From Candidatus Adlerbacteria bacterium (GTDB lineage: Bacteria; Patescibacteriota; Minisyncoccia; Phycocordibacterales; SBAW01), in contig CAIJVL010000048.1 of the NCBI GenBank assembly GCA_903824155.1, forward strand, positions 1 to 12,533: a stretch of DNA of 12,533 bases, written 5' to 3'. Every line of letters begins with the position of its first letter. Position 1 is the first letter of the stretch. Below are positions 6,591-11,951 of this stretch, one piece after another. The notes under the pieces are model-generated. The model did no database searches. It had not been told where the DNA came from and saw nothing but the letters and a program-made list of their open reading frames with translations. A program made the position numbers and the translations under genes.

Positions 6591-7752
6591 GAGGTATCGT
6601 AGTCTGCGCAACATTGTTGCCTTTGTTATACTCGGGCACCAGGTTCTGCGGGTCGGCGGTGATGGTTATCACTGCGGTTTGATAGCCGGCATTGTAGCCG
6701 TAACCATAGTTGTACGGATATCCGTTGCTGACGTAGTTGTTATTGCTGCACGAGTAGCCGTTGCAGTTGTAACCGGTCGACGTGTATCCGTAACCGCTTG
6801 AGTAGCCGGTCGAATACCCGTACGGACTAACCGTGTTGTAAGGATATGCGGTTGCGGCGTTGGTGCCGGCAAAGCTCAAGGTGTAGGCGATCTTGTCGCC
6901 GGGGTAGAGCGCTTGCTGCGGCTGGCTGGCAAACGTGTAGCTGCCGTTGATAGGCAAGGTAGCGTTAAATGTCCAGCCGGCGGGGATTACGTTGGTACCG
7001 TCATTTTCAATTATGAATTTAATAATCGTCGTGCCGGTTGAAGGCGCAACGCTCGTAAAGTGCACCGCCAAATCGCCGTACCCATACAGCGAGGTTGCGC
7101 GTGTTGCAGCAGGGTAGTAAGTGGTGGAAGGTTTAGAGGTCGAAGTAGCCGGTGTAGTGGCTTGGCCTGAGCTTGTCGAAGGCTGCGTAGTCGCTACAGC
7201 CTTTGCCGTAACGTTAGTTGTCGCAGTGCCTTGTGCACTTACTGCTCCGGTCGAAAGTTTAGTAGCTGTGACGGTAATGGCCAAGGGCTCGCTTGCGCCA
7301 GTAACGTTCGGGATAACGCTCATATGCTGGCTGGCATTTACGTAGTTAAACAACGTATTGCAGGGCACTGACTGGTAGCTGCCGTTGGGCAAGGGAGCCT
7401 TGAGCGAGAGGCCGCTCTGGCATGCGTACGAAATTGCGTACGAATACTGATTGTTGCTTGCAGCATTGGCGTGCATCCACGACACGTCGAGCGTTTGACC
7501 ATTGGCAATGCTTGCCGGCGCAGTTACGGTGATAGCTTCTTTGGTAGAAGTAGAAGCGGGCGCTGTGGAGTTGGTAAAAAGAGAAGAAACACTGCCGCCC
7601 AAATTGCTAAACACCGATGGGATAGCGAACGCAAGCTGGATAATGCCCCAGGCACCTAATAGTAAAATAGCGATAAGGCCCAAAACGGCAACCGTCCGTA
7701 AAAGCACGTCCTTCAAAGAGGTCTTCGCGGGTTTAACTTCGTGTGTTTCCAT
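6583..7752 (-). CDS. Membrane-anchored surface protein with Ig-like and CARDB domains
   Basis: 389 aa from the ATG at 7752. A short cytoplasmic N-terminus is followed by one membrane helix (about 18-43), so the rest should be outside the cell. Residues about 72-182 look like an Ig-like beta domain with two cysteines (111 and 131). A Ser/Thr/Ala-rich linker (about 183-220) leads to a CARDB-type beta-sandwich (about 226-385), recognisable from FIIENDG, the late ADPQNLVPEYNKGNN strand and the NxxNN-like ending. Between two of its strands lies an insert of about 55 residues (300-356) very rich in Tyr, Gly, Ser and Asn, including a CNGYSC pair (Cys330, Cys335). CARDB domains are adhesion-type extracellular modules. 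The ATG is chosen over a GTG at 7770 because the -10 lies at 7761-7766, leaving only a 1-3 nt leader. No LPXTG signal is present at the C-terminus (TTIPLY). It is divergent from the sortase gene. Confidence 0.85.
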   Translation of the reverse strand: METHEVKPAKTSLKDVLLRTVAVLGLIAILLLGAWGIIQLAFAIPSVFSNLGGSVSSLFTNSTAPASTSTKEAITVTAPASIANGQTLDVSWMHANAASNNQYSYAISYACQSGLSLKAPLPNGSYQSVPCNTLFNYVNASQHMSVIPNVTGASEPLAITVTATKLSTGAVSAQGTATTNVTAKAVATTQPSTSSGQATTPATSTSKPSTTYYPAATRATSLYGYGDLAVHFTSVAPSTGTTIIKFIIENDGTNVIPAGWTFNATLPINGSYTFASQPQQALYPGDKIAYTLSFAGTNAATAYPYNTVSPYGYSTGYSSGYGYTSTGYNCNGYSCSNNNYVSNGYPYNYGYGYNAGYQTAVITITADPQNLVPEYNKGNNVAQTTIPLY

Positions 7753-7760
7753 ACGCGGAA

Positions 7761-7789
7761 AACTTACCACAGCAGAGGAGCCTTGTCAA
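7761..7789 (-). promoter_or_regulatory. Promoter of the CARDB protein gene (near-leaderless)
   Basis: On the minus strand, TTGACA (7784-7789), a 17-nt spacer, then TAAGTT (7761-7766) preceded by TGG. Only 8 nt separate the -10 from the ATG, so the transcript should start at or within 1-3 nt of it. The -35 overlaps that of the divergent sortase promoter. Confidence 0.6.
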
Positions 7790-7811
7790 GCCTTTAAAAT
7801 CAGGTTATAAT
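7783..7811 (+). promoter_or_regulatory. Promoter of the sortase gene (very short leader)
   Basis: TTGTCA (7783-7788), a 17-nt spacer, then a perfect TATAAT (7806-7811). The ATG at 7824 is 12 nt past the -10, so the leader is about 5 nt with no room for an SD. Confidence 0.7.
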
Positions 7812-7823
7812 TATTACGACGAT

Positions 7824-8489
7824 ATGACTCAAAGGATCATAAGGCGCAAAAAAGCGGGGATCATCCCGCAGATTTTAGAGCGGCCGGTAACTTTTGCGGT
7901 CGCCTTTTTGGCATTCTTTTTTATTGCGTACGCTTTTTTGGCGGCAGTAGGTGCAACGCCGGACCCGCTGCCCGCAACCACTGCCGACACTGCAACGAGC
8001 GACACTACTGCAGTTGCAACGACCCCCGATAACCCAGAGGCTCCGGTGCGCGTTGTTGCCAAAGACATCGGTCTTGATATCAAGGTGGTCAACCCGACCT
8101 CGAGCGATATTACCGTGCTTGATGATGCTCTTACGCAAGGCGCGGTGCATTACCCAACATCAGCCCAGCTTGGCGTCAACGGCACGATGCTTTTGTTTGG
8201 CCATTCGTCGTACTTGCCGGTTGTGTACCATCAGTACTACAAAACCTTTGACGGGATACAAAACCTCAAGACGGGGCAGATAATAAGCGTCTACTCGGGC
8301 ACGACTGAATACCGCTATGCGGTCACGGGCGTGCGCGTTGCCGACTCTACCGACGAAAATGACAACCAGATACCGCTCCTCTCGGACAACAAATATTTAA
8401 CCTTGGTAACGTGCGACTCCTTTGCCGCCAAAAGCAACCGCTTTATCGTGACCGCCACCTATGTCGGCGCCTACGCCGCAGAGCAGTAA
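7824..8489 (+). CDS. Sortase family transpeptidase
   Basis: 221 aa; a membrane-anchored cysteine transpeptidase that would join sorting-signal proteins to an amino acceptor on the cell surface. The N-terminus is basic (RRKK), followed by a signal-anchor helix at about 23-43 and an Ala/Thr/Pro/Asp-rich linker to about 75. The sortase beta-barrel carries all three catalytic residues: His127 in LLFGHSS, Cys197 in TLVTCDS and Arg206 in SNRFIV. The start at 7824 (MTQRIIRRK) is chosen because an upstream in-frame extension from 7743 would cross the promoter. The class (D/E-like size) cannot be fixed by eye. No LPXTG-type substrate is visible in the window. No clear terminator follows before the next promoter at 8514. 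Confidence 0.92.
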   Translation: MTQRIIRRKKAGIIPQILERPVTFAVAFLAFFFIAYAFLAAVGATPDPLPATTADTATSDTTAVATTPDNPEAPVRVVAKDIGLDIKVVNPTSSDITVLDDALTQGAVHYPTSAQLGVNGTMLLFGHSSYLPVVYHQYYKTFDGIQNLKTGQIISVYSGTTEYRYAVTGVRVADSTDENDNQIPLLSDNKYLTLVTCDSFAAKSNRFIVTATYVGAYAAEQ

Positions 8490-8513
8490 TCAGTCTCGGC
8501 GCCTAGACGGAGT

Positions 8514-8541
8514 TTGACTTTGCCTCGGAAGGAACTATAGT
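8514..8541 (+). promoter_or_regulatory. Promoter of the 8595-9236 gene
   Basis: TTGACT (8514-8519), a 16-nt spacer, then TATAGT (8536-8541). The expected leader is about 47 nt and contains a small hairpin and an SD. Confidence 0.55.
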
Positions 8542-8568
8542 TTTGTCCGAATAGTTCTCATAACAAAA

Positions 8569-8580
8569 GGCTGCACAGCC
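8569..8580 (+). promoter_or_regulatory. 5' UTR hairpin upstream of the SD
   Basis: GGCTG-CA-CAGCC inverted repeat, 2 nt before AAAGGAG (8583-8589). Similar small GC hairpins precede the SDs of the next three plus-strand genes. Confidence 0.35.
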
Positions 8581-8594
8581 AGAAAGGAGTCGCC

Positions 8595-9236
8595 GTGAAT
8601 CCTCTGCAAGTTCTGAATCAAAAGCTGCGGGCAAGAGAGAAGCAGCTGCGCGCGCGACGCAAGCGCAAGGCAGCTGCAGTTATTGTCAGTTTGTTTTTGA
8701 CGGTGCTATATGCAACGCTTTGCGTGCAGCGTCAGATAAAGCCGGTTGCGACATTTGTCGAAGTGGACGAACCTGATGCTTTGCCAGCAGGGCAAGCGCA
8801 AACAGTGGAATCAGCTCCATCGCCCCAGCCGGTCCAAACGGCAAGGATCATCCTTAATGCGGATTCGTTCGAAAATGGCTATCAGCTGCTTTCGTACGCC
8901 CAACAAAATGCCGCTCCCTCCCAAAGGGATAAGTCTGCGCAGTTTCGCCAAGTCTCACTCCCAATCGGCGTCATGCATCCAAAGCAAGAGGCAAAAGCTC
9001 ACGCTTGGGCTGCAACTCTGGCTGATAGGAAAGGTATCGCCCGCCGGTATTTGGAAGGCAAGTGTCCTAACATTCTGAAGCTCGAAGGGATGCAGAGCAC
9101 CGCCGAGGCAAAAAGGGTTGACGGACGTTTTATGTTAGCCAAGAGTCCGGATGCAGTTGTTGCGGTTGTCCGGTCCGAAATACGGAACTCCACAGTCGCG
9201 ACCTACATGTGTCCGGACGTTGTGGCCGGCAAATGA
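8595..9236 (+). CDS. Uncharacterised single-pass membrane protein with extracytoplasmic domain
   Basis: 213 aa, family not recognised. The start is GTG at 8595, 5 nt after the SD AAAGGAG (8583-8589). The first 25 residues are strongly basic (Arg/Lys/Gln), followed by one membrane helix at about 26-44, so by the positive-inside rule the remaining 165 or so residues are extracytoplasmic. After a Pro/Gln/Ala-rich linker (about 60-82) there is a compact domain of about 130 residues. Its two cysteines (Cys157 in LEGKCPN and Cys206 in YMCPD) are each followed by Pro and could form a disulfide. TGA stop, followed within a few bases by a terminator. It is the first of four consecutive separately expressed genes; unlike the next three, it shows no coiled-coil module. 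Confidence 0.8.
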   Translation: MNPLQVLNQKLRAREKQLRARRKRKAAAVIVSLFLTVLYATLCVQRQIKPVATFVEVDEPDALPAGQAQTVESAPSPQPVQTARIILNADSFENGYQLLSYAQQNAAPSQRDKSAQFRQVSLPIGVMHPKQEAKAHAWAATLADRKGIARRYLEGKCPNILKLEGMQSTAEAKRVDGRFMLAKSPDAVVAVVRSEIRNSTVATYMCPDVVAGK

Positions 9237-9241
9237 GTATG

Positions 9242-9275
9242 AAGCAGGGAATTAAAACTCCCTGCTTTTTCTTTT
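9242..9275 (+). terminator. Terminator of the 8595-9236 gene
   Basis: AAGCAGGGA (9242-9250) pairs with TCCCTGCTT (9259-9267), 8-nt loop, then TTTCTTTT. The 3' end CTGCTTTTTCTTTT is identical to those of the two following terminators. Confidence 0.9.
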
Positions 9276-9285
9276 GGTTTTTTCT

Positions 9286-9314
9286 TTGACAAAAACATAT
9301 TTTTGCACTCTACT
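9286..9314 (+). promoter_or_regulatory. Promoter of the 9377-10150 gene
   Basis: TTGACA (9286-9291), a 17-nt spacer, then TCTACT (9309-9314). It starts 18 nt after the previous terminator hairpin. Confidence 0.5.
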
Positions 9315-9344
9315 ACCGGCAGAACCCGTTCTATCTCATTCATC

Positions 9345-9358
9345 GGCCCAAAGTGGCC
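9345..9358 (+). promoter_or_regulatory. 5' UTR hairpin upstream of the SD
   Basis: GGCC (9345-9348) and GGCC (9355-9358) can pair around a 6-nt loop, 4 nt before AAAGGAT (9363-9369). This is the weakest of the four similar hairpins. Confidence 0.25.
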
Positions 9359-9376
9359 CAGCAAAGGATAAGCGCG

Positions 9377-10150
9377 ATGGCAAACTCTACACGTACTGTC
9401 TGGCTCGCGCGAACAGCGGGCTGGTTTGAATTTGATCCGACCGAAGGGTTGGTAGCGGTTGATAAGCATGACCCTCGGGTCCTGCAGGCAAAAAAGCTCG
9501 AACAGAACTTTCTGATCGGCAACGACCTGGCTACTATTGTCGACCCGGCTCAAGCTGCAGAAATCACCCGGCTTAGTGCCGAACTCACCAGAATAAATGA
9601 GTTGCTTGAAAAAGCCGAAGCAGCACTGCTCGCGGCAAAAAATATGCCGCAGGCGGATCCGGCAGAAGTTGCAGATCTGACGACCAAGCTCGAAGAGGCA
9701 AAAAAGGCTTTGGCTGATTATAAAAAGTCAGTCGAAGAGTCGGCCAAGAAAATCAAGGACGACAACGACGCTCTGGTAGCCGGCAAGGACAAGGAAATCA
9801 GCGAGCTCAAGCAAAAGCTCAAAGATGAACCGCGAGTCGCGTTTGAGGAAATTGGCATGGTCAAGAAGGCGTACCAAGACCATCCCAAAGTTGCTTGGAC
9901 GGTAACTGGTGCGCTGCTCGTGCTGTTGCTTTTGATCATCGGCTTCGCGGCGTACGGGGTGCATATGTTCAGCATTCCAGCTCAGACGGAGGTTACCGAG
10001 GTTACCAAGGCACCGGCTGATGATGGCTCAATCAAAAAAGATTTGGCTGACCTCAAGGCTAAGCAGAAAAGTAGGGAAGAGGCAGAAGCCGAGTTGGCTG
10101 CTGGGTTGAAGAAATTGCCTTCGTTCGTGCCTTTGAAGACTATCGAGTAG
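9377..10150 (+). CDS. Uncharacterised single-pass membrane protein with long coiled coil
   Basis: 257 aa, family not recognised. The ATG at 9377 is 7 nt after AAAGGAT and is preferred over a GTG at 9353 that lies before the SD. A short globular N-terminus (about 1-56, WFEFDPTEGLVAVD) is followed by a charged heptad region (about 57-150, rich in Ala, Glu, Lys and Leu) predicted to be coiled coil. One membrane helix follows at about 172-193 and an extracytoplasmic tail of about 60 residues. The helix entry KVAWTVTGA and the tail (KKDLADLK ... FVPL at 250-253) recur in the next gene (KIAWPVSTA; KKDVDIIK ... FVPL), which marks them as relatives. Absence of a signal peptide puts the long coiled coil in the cytoplasm if the tail is outside. 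A structural or spanning role is possible; no enzyme motif is seen. Confidence 0.82.
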   Translation: MANSTRTVWLARTAGWFEFDPTEGLVAVDKHDPRVLQAKKLEQNFLIGNDLATIVDPAQAAEITRLSAELTRINELLEKAEAALLAAKNMPQADPAEVADLTTKLEEAKKALADYKKSVEESAKKIKDDNDALVAGKDKEISELKQKLKDEPRVAFEEIGMVKKAYQDHPKVAWTVTGALLVLLLLIIGFAAYGVHMFSIPAQTEVTEVTKAPADDGSIKKDLADLKAKQKSREEAEAELAAGLKKLPSFVPLKTIE

Positions 10151-10160
10151 TGCTAACTAC

Positions 10161-10199
10161 AAGCAGAGTTTGGTGTAACCAGATTCTGCTTTTTCTTTT
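10161..10199 (+). terminator. Terminator of the 9377-10150 gene
   Basis: Arms 10161-10174 and 10178-10191 make a 14-bp stem with two GU pairs and a 3-nt loop, then TTTCTTTT. Its left arm, AAGCAGAGTTTGGT, is identical to that of the next terminator. Confidence 0.9.
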
Positions 10200-10209
10200 G
10201 TACCAGCCA

Positions 10210-10238
10210 TTGACAATGTACAAATAATACTCTATTCT
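10210..10238 (+). promoter_or_regulatory. Promoter of the 10299-10847 gene
   Basis: Consensus TTGACA (10210-10215), a 17-nt spacer, then TATTCT (10233-10238). It starts 18 nt after the preceding terminator hairpin. Confidence 0.65.
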
Positions 10239-10262
10239 CTTTGCAGACTTTTTGATCCCAAC

Positions 10263-10277
10263 GGCTCAACTTGAGCC
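10263..10277 (+). promoter_or_regulatory. 5' UTR hairpin upstream of the SD
   Basis: GGCTCAA and TTGAGCC around one base; GGCTC/GAGCC is the realistic stem. It lies 9 nt before AAAGGTG (10287-10293). Confidence 0.4.
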
Positions 10278-10298
10278 ACAACTGAAAAAGGTGCGACT

Positions 10299-10847
10299 AT
10301 GTCGGATATGACAGATGTGAAGACTGGGCCTATGCCAGGGTTATCCAACGGCCCCTATGAGCGGCTTGAAGAGCTCGCTCAGAAGGTGACTGCGTGGTGG
10401 AATAAACTTCGGCCTTGGCAGAAAATTGCTTGGCCAGTTTCTACCGCGGCAGTCTTTGCTTTCATTGTCGTTGTCAGCGTTTCGGTTTTCGGATCCCTCG
10501 GTGAAGGGAATCAAGCAATCGCAACAGCAGCGCCAATGCAGACTGAATCGGCGTCGACTAATGGTCCTGCAGTAGCCACTGACTCGAACGTTGCATCCAA
10601 CTCGGAGGTGACGATCAGAATCAAGCAGGGCTTCTCGGCTTTGAAGGACGCAGTCGAGATGACCAAGCAGGCGGTCGACGAAGATCGCGCCATGCTCAAC
10701 GTCCATTCCAAGGAGATCAAGGCGGTCAAGAAAGATGTCGATATCATCAAGCACGATCCGAAGACAATCAAGGGGTTCGAGGACGACATGGAAAGGCTCA
10801 AGCAAATCATGTCAAAACCCTTTGTGCCGCTCGTTCCGATGTCCTAA
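10299..10847 (+). CDS. Uncharacterised single-pass membrane protein with extracytoplasmic coiled coil
   Basis: 182 aa, family not recognised. The ATG at 10299 is 5 nt after AAAGGTG. A cytoplasmic N-terminus of about 43 residues (with WWNKLRPWQK before the membrane) is followed by a helix at about 44-65. A low-complexity Ala/Thr/Ser/Asn linker (about 66-103) leads to a predicted coiled coil (about 104-172) outside the membrane, and the protein ends FVPLVPMS. The helix entry KIAWPVSTA and the KKD..IK...FVPL ending match the upstream gene. Residues 122-147 align without gaps to residues 33-58 of the next gene's product, with 10 identities in 26. It lacks the long cytoplasmic coiled coil of the upstream relative, so it looks like a shortened version with the opposite domain balance. 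Confidence 0.82.
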   Translation: MSDMTDVKTGPMPGLSNGPYERLEELAQKVTAWWNKLRPWQKIAWPVSTAAVFAFIVVVSVSVFGSLGEGNQAIATAAPMQTESASTNGPAVATDSNVASNSEVTIRIKQGFSALKDAVEMTKQAVDEDRAMLNVHSKEIKAVKKDVDIIKHDPKTIKGFEDDMERLKQIMSKPFVPLVPMS

Positions 10848-10870
10848 CGCAGCTTAAAAACTGTCATACT

Positions 10871-10911
10871 AAGCAGAGTTTGGTTACTATCCAGGCTCTG
10901 CTTTTTCTTTT
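10871..10911 (+). terminator. Terminator of the 10299-10847 gene
   Basis: Arms 10871-10883 and 10891-10903 make a 13-bp stem with two GU pairs, a 7-nt loop, then TTTCTTTT. Left arm and 3' tail are shared with the terminator at 10161-10199. Confidence 0.9.
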
Positions 10912-10969
10912 AGGCAAAGAGGGAATTTAGCCTTATTTTACAACATATAAAGGCATATTTGGGTAGTAC

Positions 10970-10998
10970 TTGACAAGAGTACCCAAGGGTGCTATTCT
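10970..10998 (+). promoter_or_regulatory. Promoter of the 11074-11793 gene
   Basis: Consensus TTGACA (10970-10975), a 17-nt spacer, then TATTCT (10993-10998) preceded by TGC. The -35 is flanked by a short inverted repeat, GTACT...AGTAC, a possible operator. The 66 nt between the previous terminator and this -35 are AT-rich with nothing else recognised. Confidence 0.65.
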
Positions 10999-11038
10999 TT
11001 ACTCAGAACGTAAGAGCTTAAAACCTCCCCCTCACAGC

Positions 11039-11052
11039 GCCTCACAAGAGGC
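11039..11052 (+). promoter_or_regulatory. 5' UTR hairpin upstream of the SD
   Basis: GCCTC (11039-11043) and GAGGC (11048-11052) with a 4-nt loop, 8 nt before AAAGGTT (11061-11067). Confidence 0.4.
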
Positions 11053-11073
11053 AAACATAGAAAGGTTACGAAC

Positions 11074-11793
11074 ATGATTAAGACTTCATTGACTGTCGTG
11101 CTCCTCGCGATCGGCTGCACCTCCTACGCGTATGCGCAGAATGCTCTCGTGAGCGAAGCAATCTCACAGGATCGTCAAGCGATCAACGAAACCCGTACTG
11201 CAGTCAACAAGCATCAGGAAGCGATCGATGCACTCCGCAAGCAAGTCGCTGCCAATCAGTCGGCGCCTCTGCCTGCACTCGAACCGAAAGGTTCTGTTCG
11301 TTACGATCGGGCCATCGGCGACTGCAAAGGCTTCTGGATTCCTTCTGCTGACAAGCAAAAGGAAATCGACAAGTTAAACTCGATGCCTGACGATGGTTAC
11401 AATCGCTTTGTTAGCGATTGCAGAGCCAAGCGTACGGCAGAAGAGTTTGCAGCTGAAGCCCGACGTGCTCAGCAGCAGGCAGCTCTGATGCCTCCGCCTC
11501 CTGCTCCTGGAGCGATCCAGGACGACGAGTCGGAAGTCGACCAGAGTGCAGACGATGCTTCACCTCAACAGGCTGGCTATCGTCGCGGTGGCTATGACGA
11601 TGCTGCGGAGGTGGCGATTCTTCAAAGGCGCGCACGCCGAATGCTCGGCGAACGCGGCATCGAAGGCGCGTATTCCTTCCAGTCCATGCAGAGGCGTGCT
11701 CCTCCACGTCCTGGCTGCGTTCTGGTCAACAATGTGCTAGATCGTTCTGCACCGTTTGGCTATGCTCGCTGGCATTGCCCGCGCAACTATTGA
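11074..11793 (+). CDS. Uncharacterised secreted protein with N-terminal coiled coil and four cysteines
   Basis: 239 aa, family not recognised. The ATG at 11074 is 6 nt after AAAGGTT. The signal peptide occupies about 1-21 with an AYA cleavage site before QNA; Cys15 in an AIGC context makes a lipoprotein possible but less likely. Residues about 25-60 form a short coiled coil related to that of the upstream gene product. A domain follows with Cys84 (GDCKGFWIPSADKQKEID) and Cys116, then an Ala/Gln-rich helix, a Pro run (PPPPAP, about 140-145) and an acidic Ser/Asp linker. The basic C-terminal region has Arg-rich RRARRMLGERG and Cys215 and Cys235 near the end. Four cysteines in an exported protein suggest two disulfides. 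No enzyme motif is visible. TGA stop. Confidence 0.82.
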   Translation: MIKTSLTVVLLAIGCTSYAYAQNALVSEAISQDRQAINETRTAVNKHQEAIDALRKQVAANQSAPLPALEPKGSVRYDRAIGDCKGFWIPSADKQKEIDKLNSMPDDGYNRFVSDCRAKRTAEEFAAEARRAQQQAALMPPPPAPGAIQDDESEVDQSADDASPQQAGYRRGGYDDAAEVAILQRRARRMLGERGIEGAYSFQSMQRRAPPRPGCVLVNNVLDRSAPFGYARWHCPRNY

Positions 11794-11814
11794 TTCGAGC
11801 CTTTCTACAACTTC

Positions 11815-11839
11815 AGGCGGAGTGATCTTCACTCCGCCT
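11815..11839 (+). terminator. Hairpin terminator of the 11074-11793 gene
   Basis: AGGCGGAGTGA (11815-11825) and TCACTCCGCCT (11829-11839) form a perfect 11-bp stem with a 3-nt loop. The tail CCATTCCTTAG is T-poor, so it lacks the TTTTTCTTTT tail of the preceding three terminators. It may act less efficiently or protect the 3' end. Confidence 0.6.
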
Positions 11840-11886
11840 CCATTCCTTAGTCTTAAGTGTAAGATTTGAGGCTAGAGAATGGGGTA

Positions 11887-11915
11887 TTGACTTTATCCCA
11901 AGGTTCAACTATAAC
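11887..11915 (+). promoter_or_regulatory. Promoter of the Tyr-rich secreted protein gene
   Basis: TTGACT (11887-11892), a 17-nt spacer, then TATAAC (11910-11915). The leader of about 30 nt is AT-rich and has no SD. Confidence 0.55.
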
Positions 11916-11951
11916 TTCAGCCACATTAATAAGTGCAAAAAATATAAGTAT

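Noticed and set aside
8490..8513. Terminator for the sortase gene
   Set aside because: Only a 4-bp GTCT/AGAC pairing is possible and no T-run follows; not supported.
11107..11120. Lipobox at Cys15 of the 11074-11793 product
   Set aside because: AIGC is a weak lipobox and a better signal peptidase I site (AYA before QNA) follows; kept only as an alternative in the gene entry.
8595..11793. Integron-like cassette array
   Set aside because: Genes are separated by terminator-promoter junctions, but no attC-like imperfect palindromes with conserved core sites and no integrase were seen.
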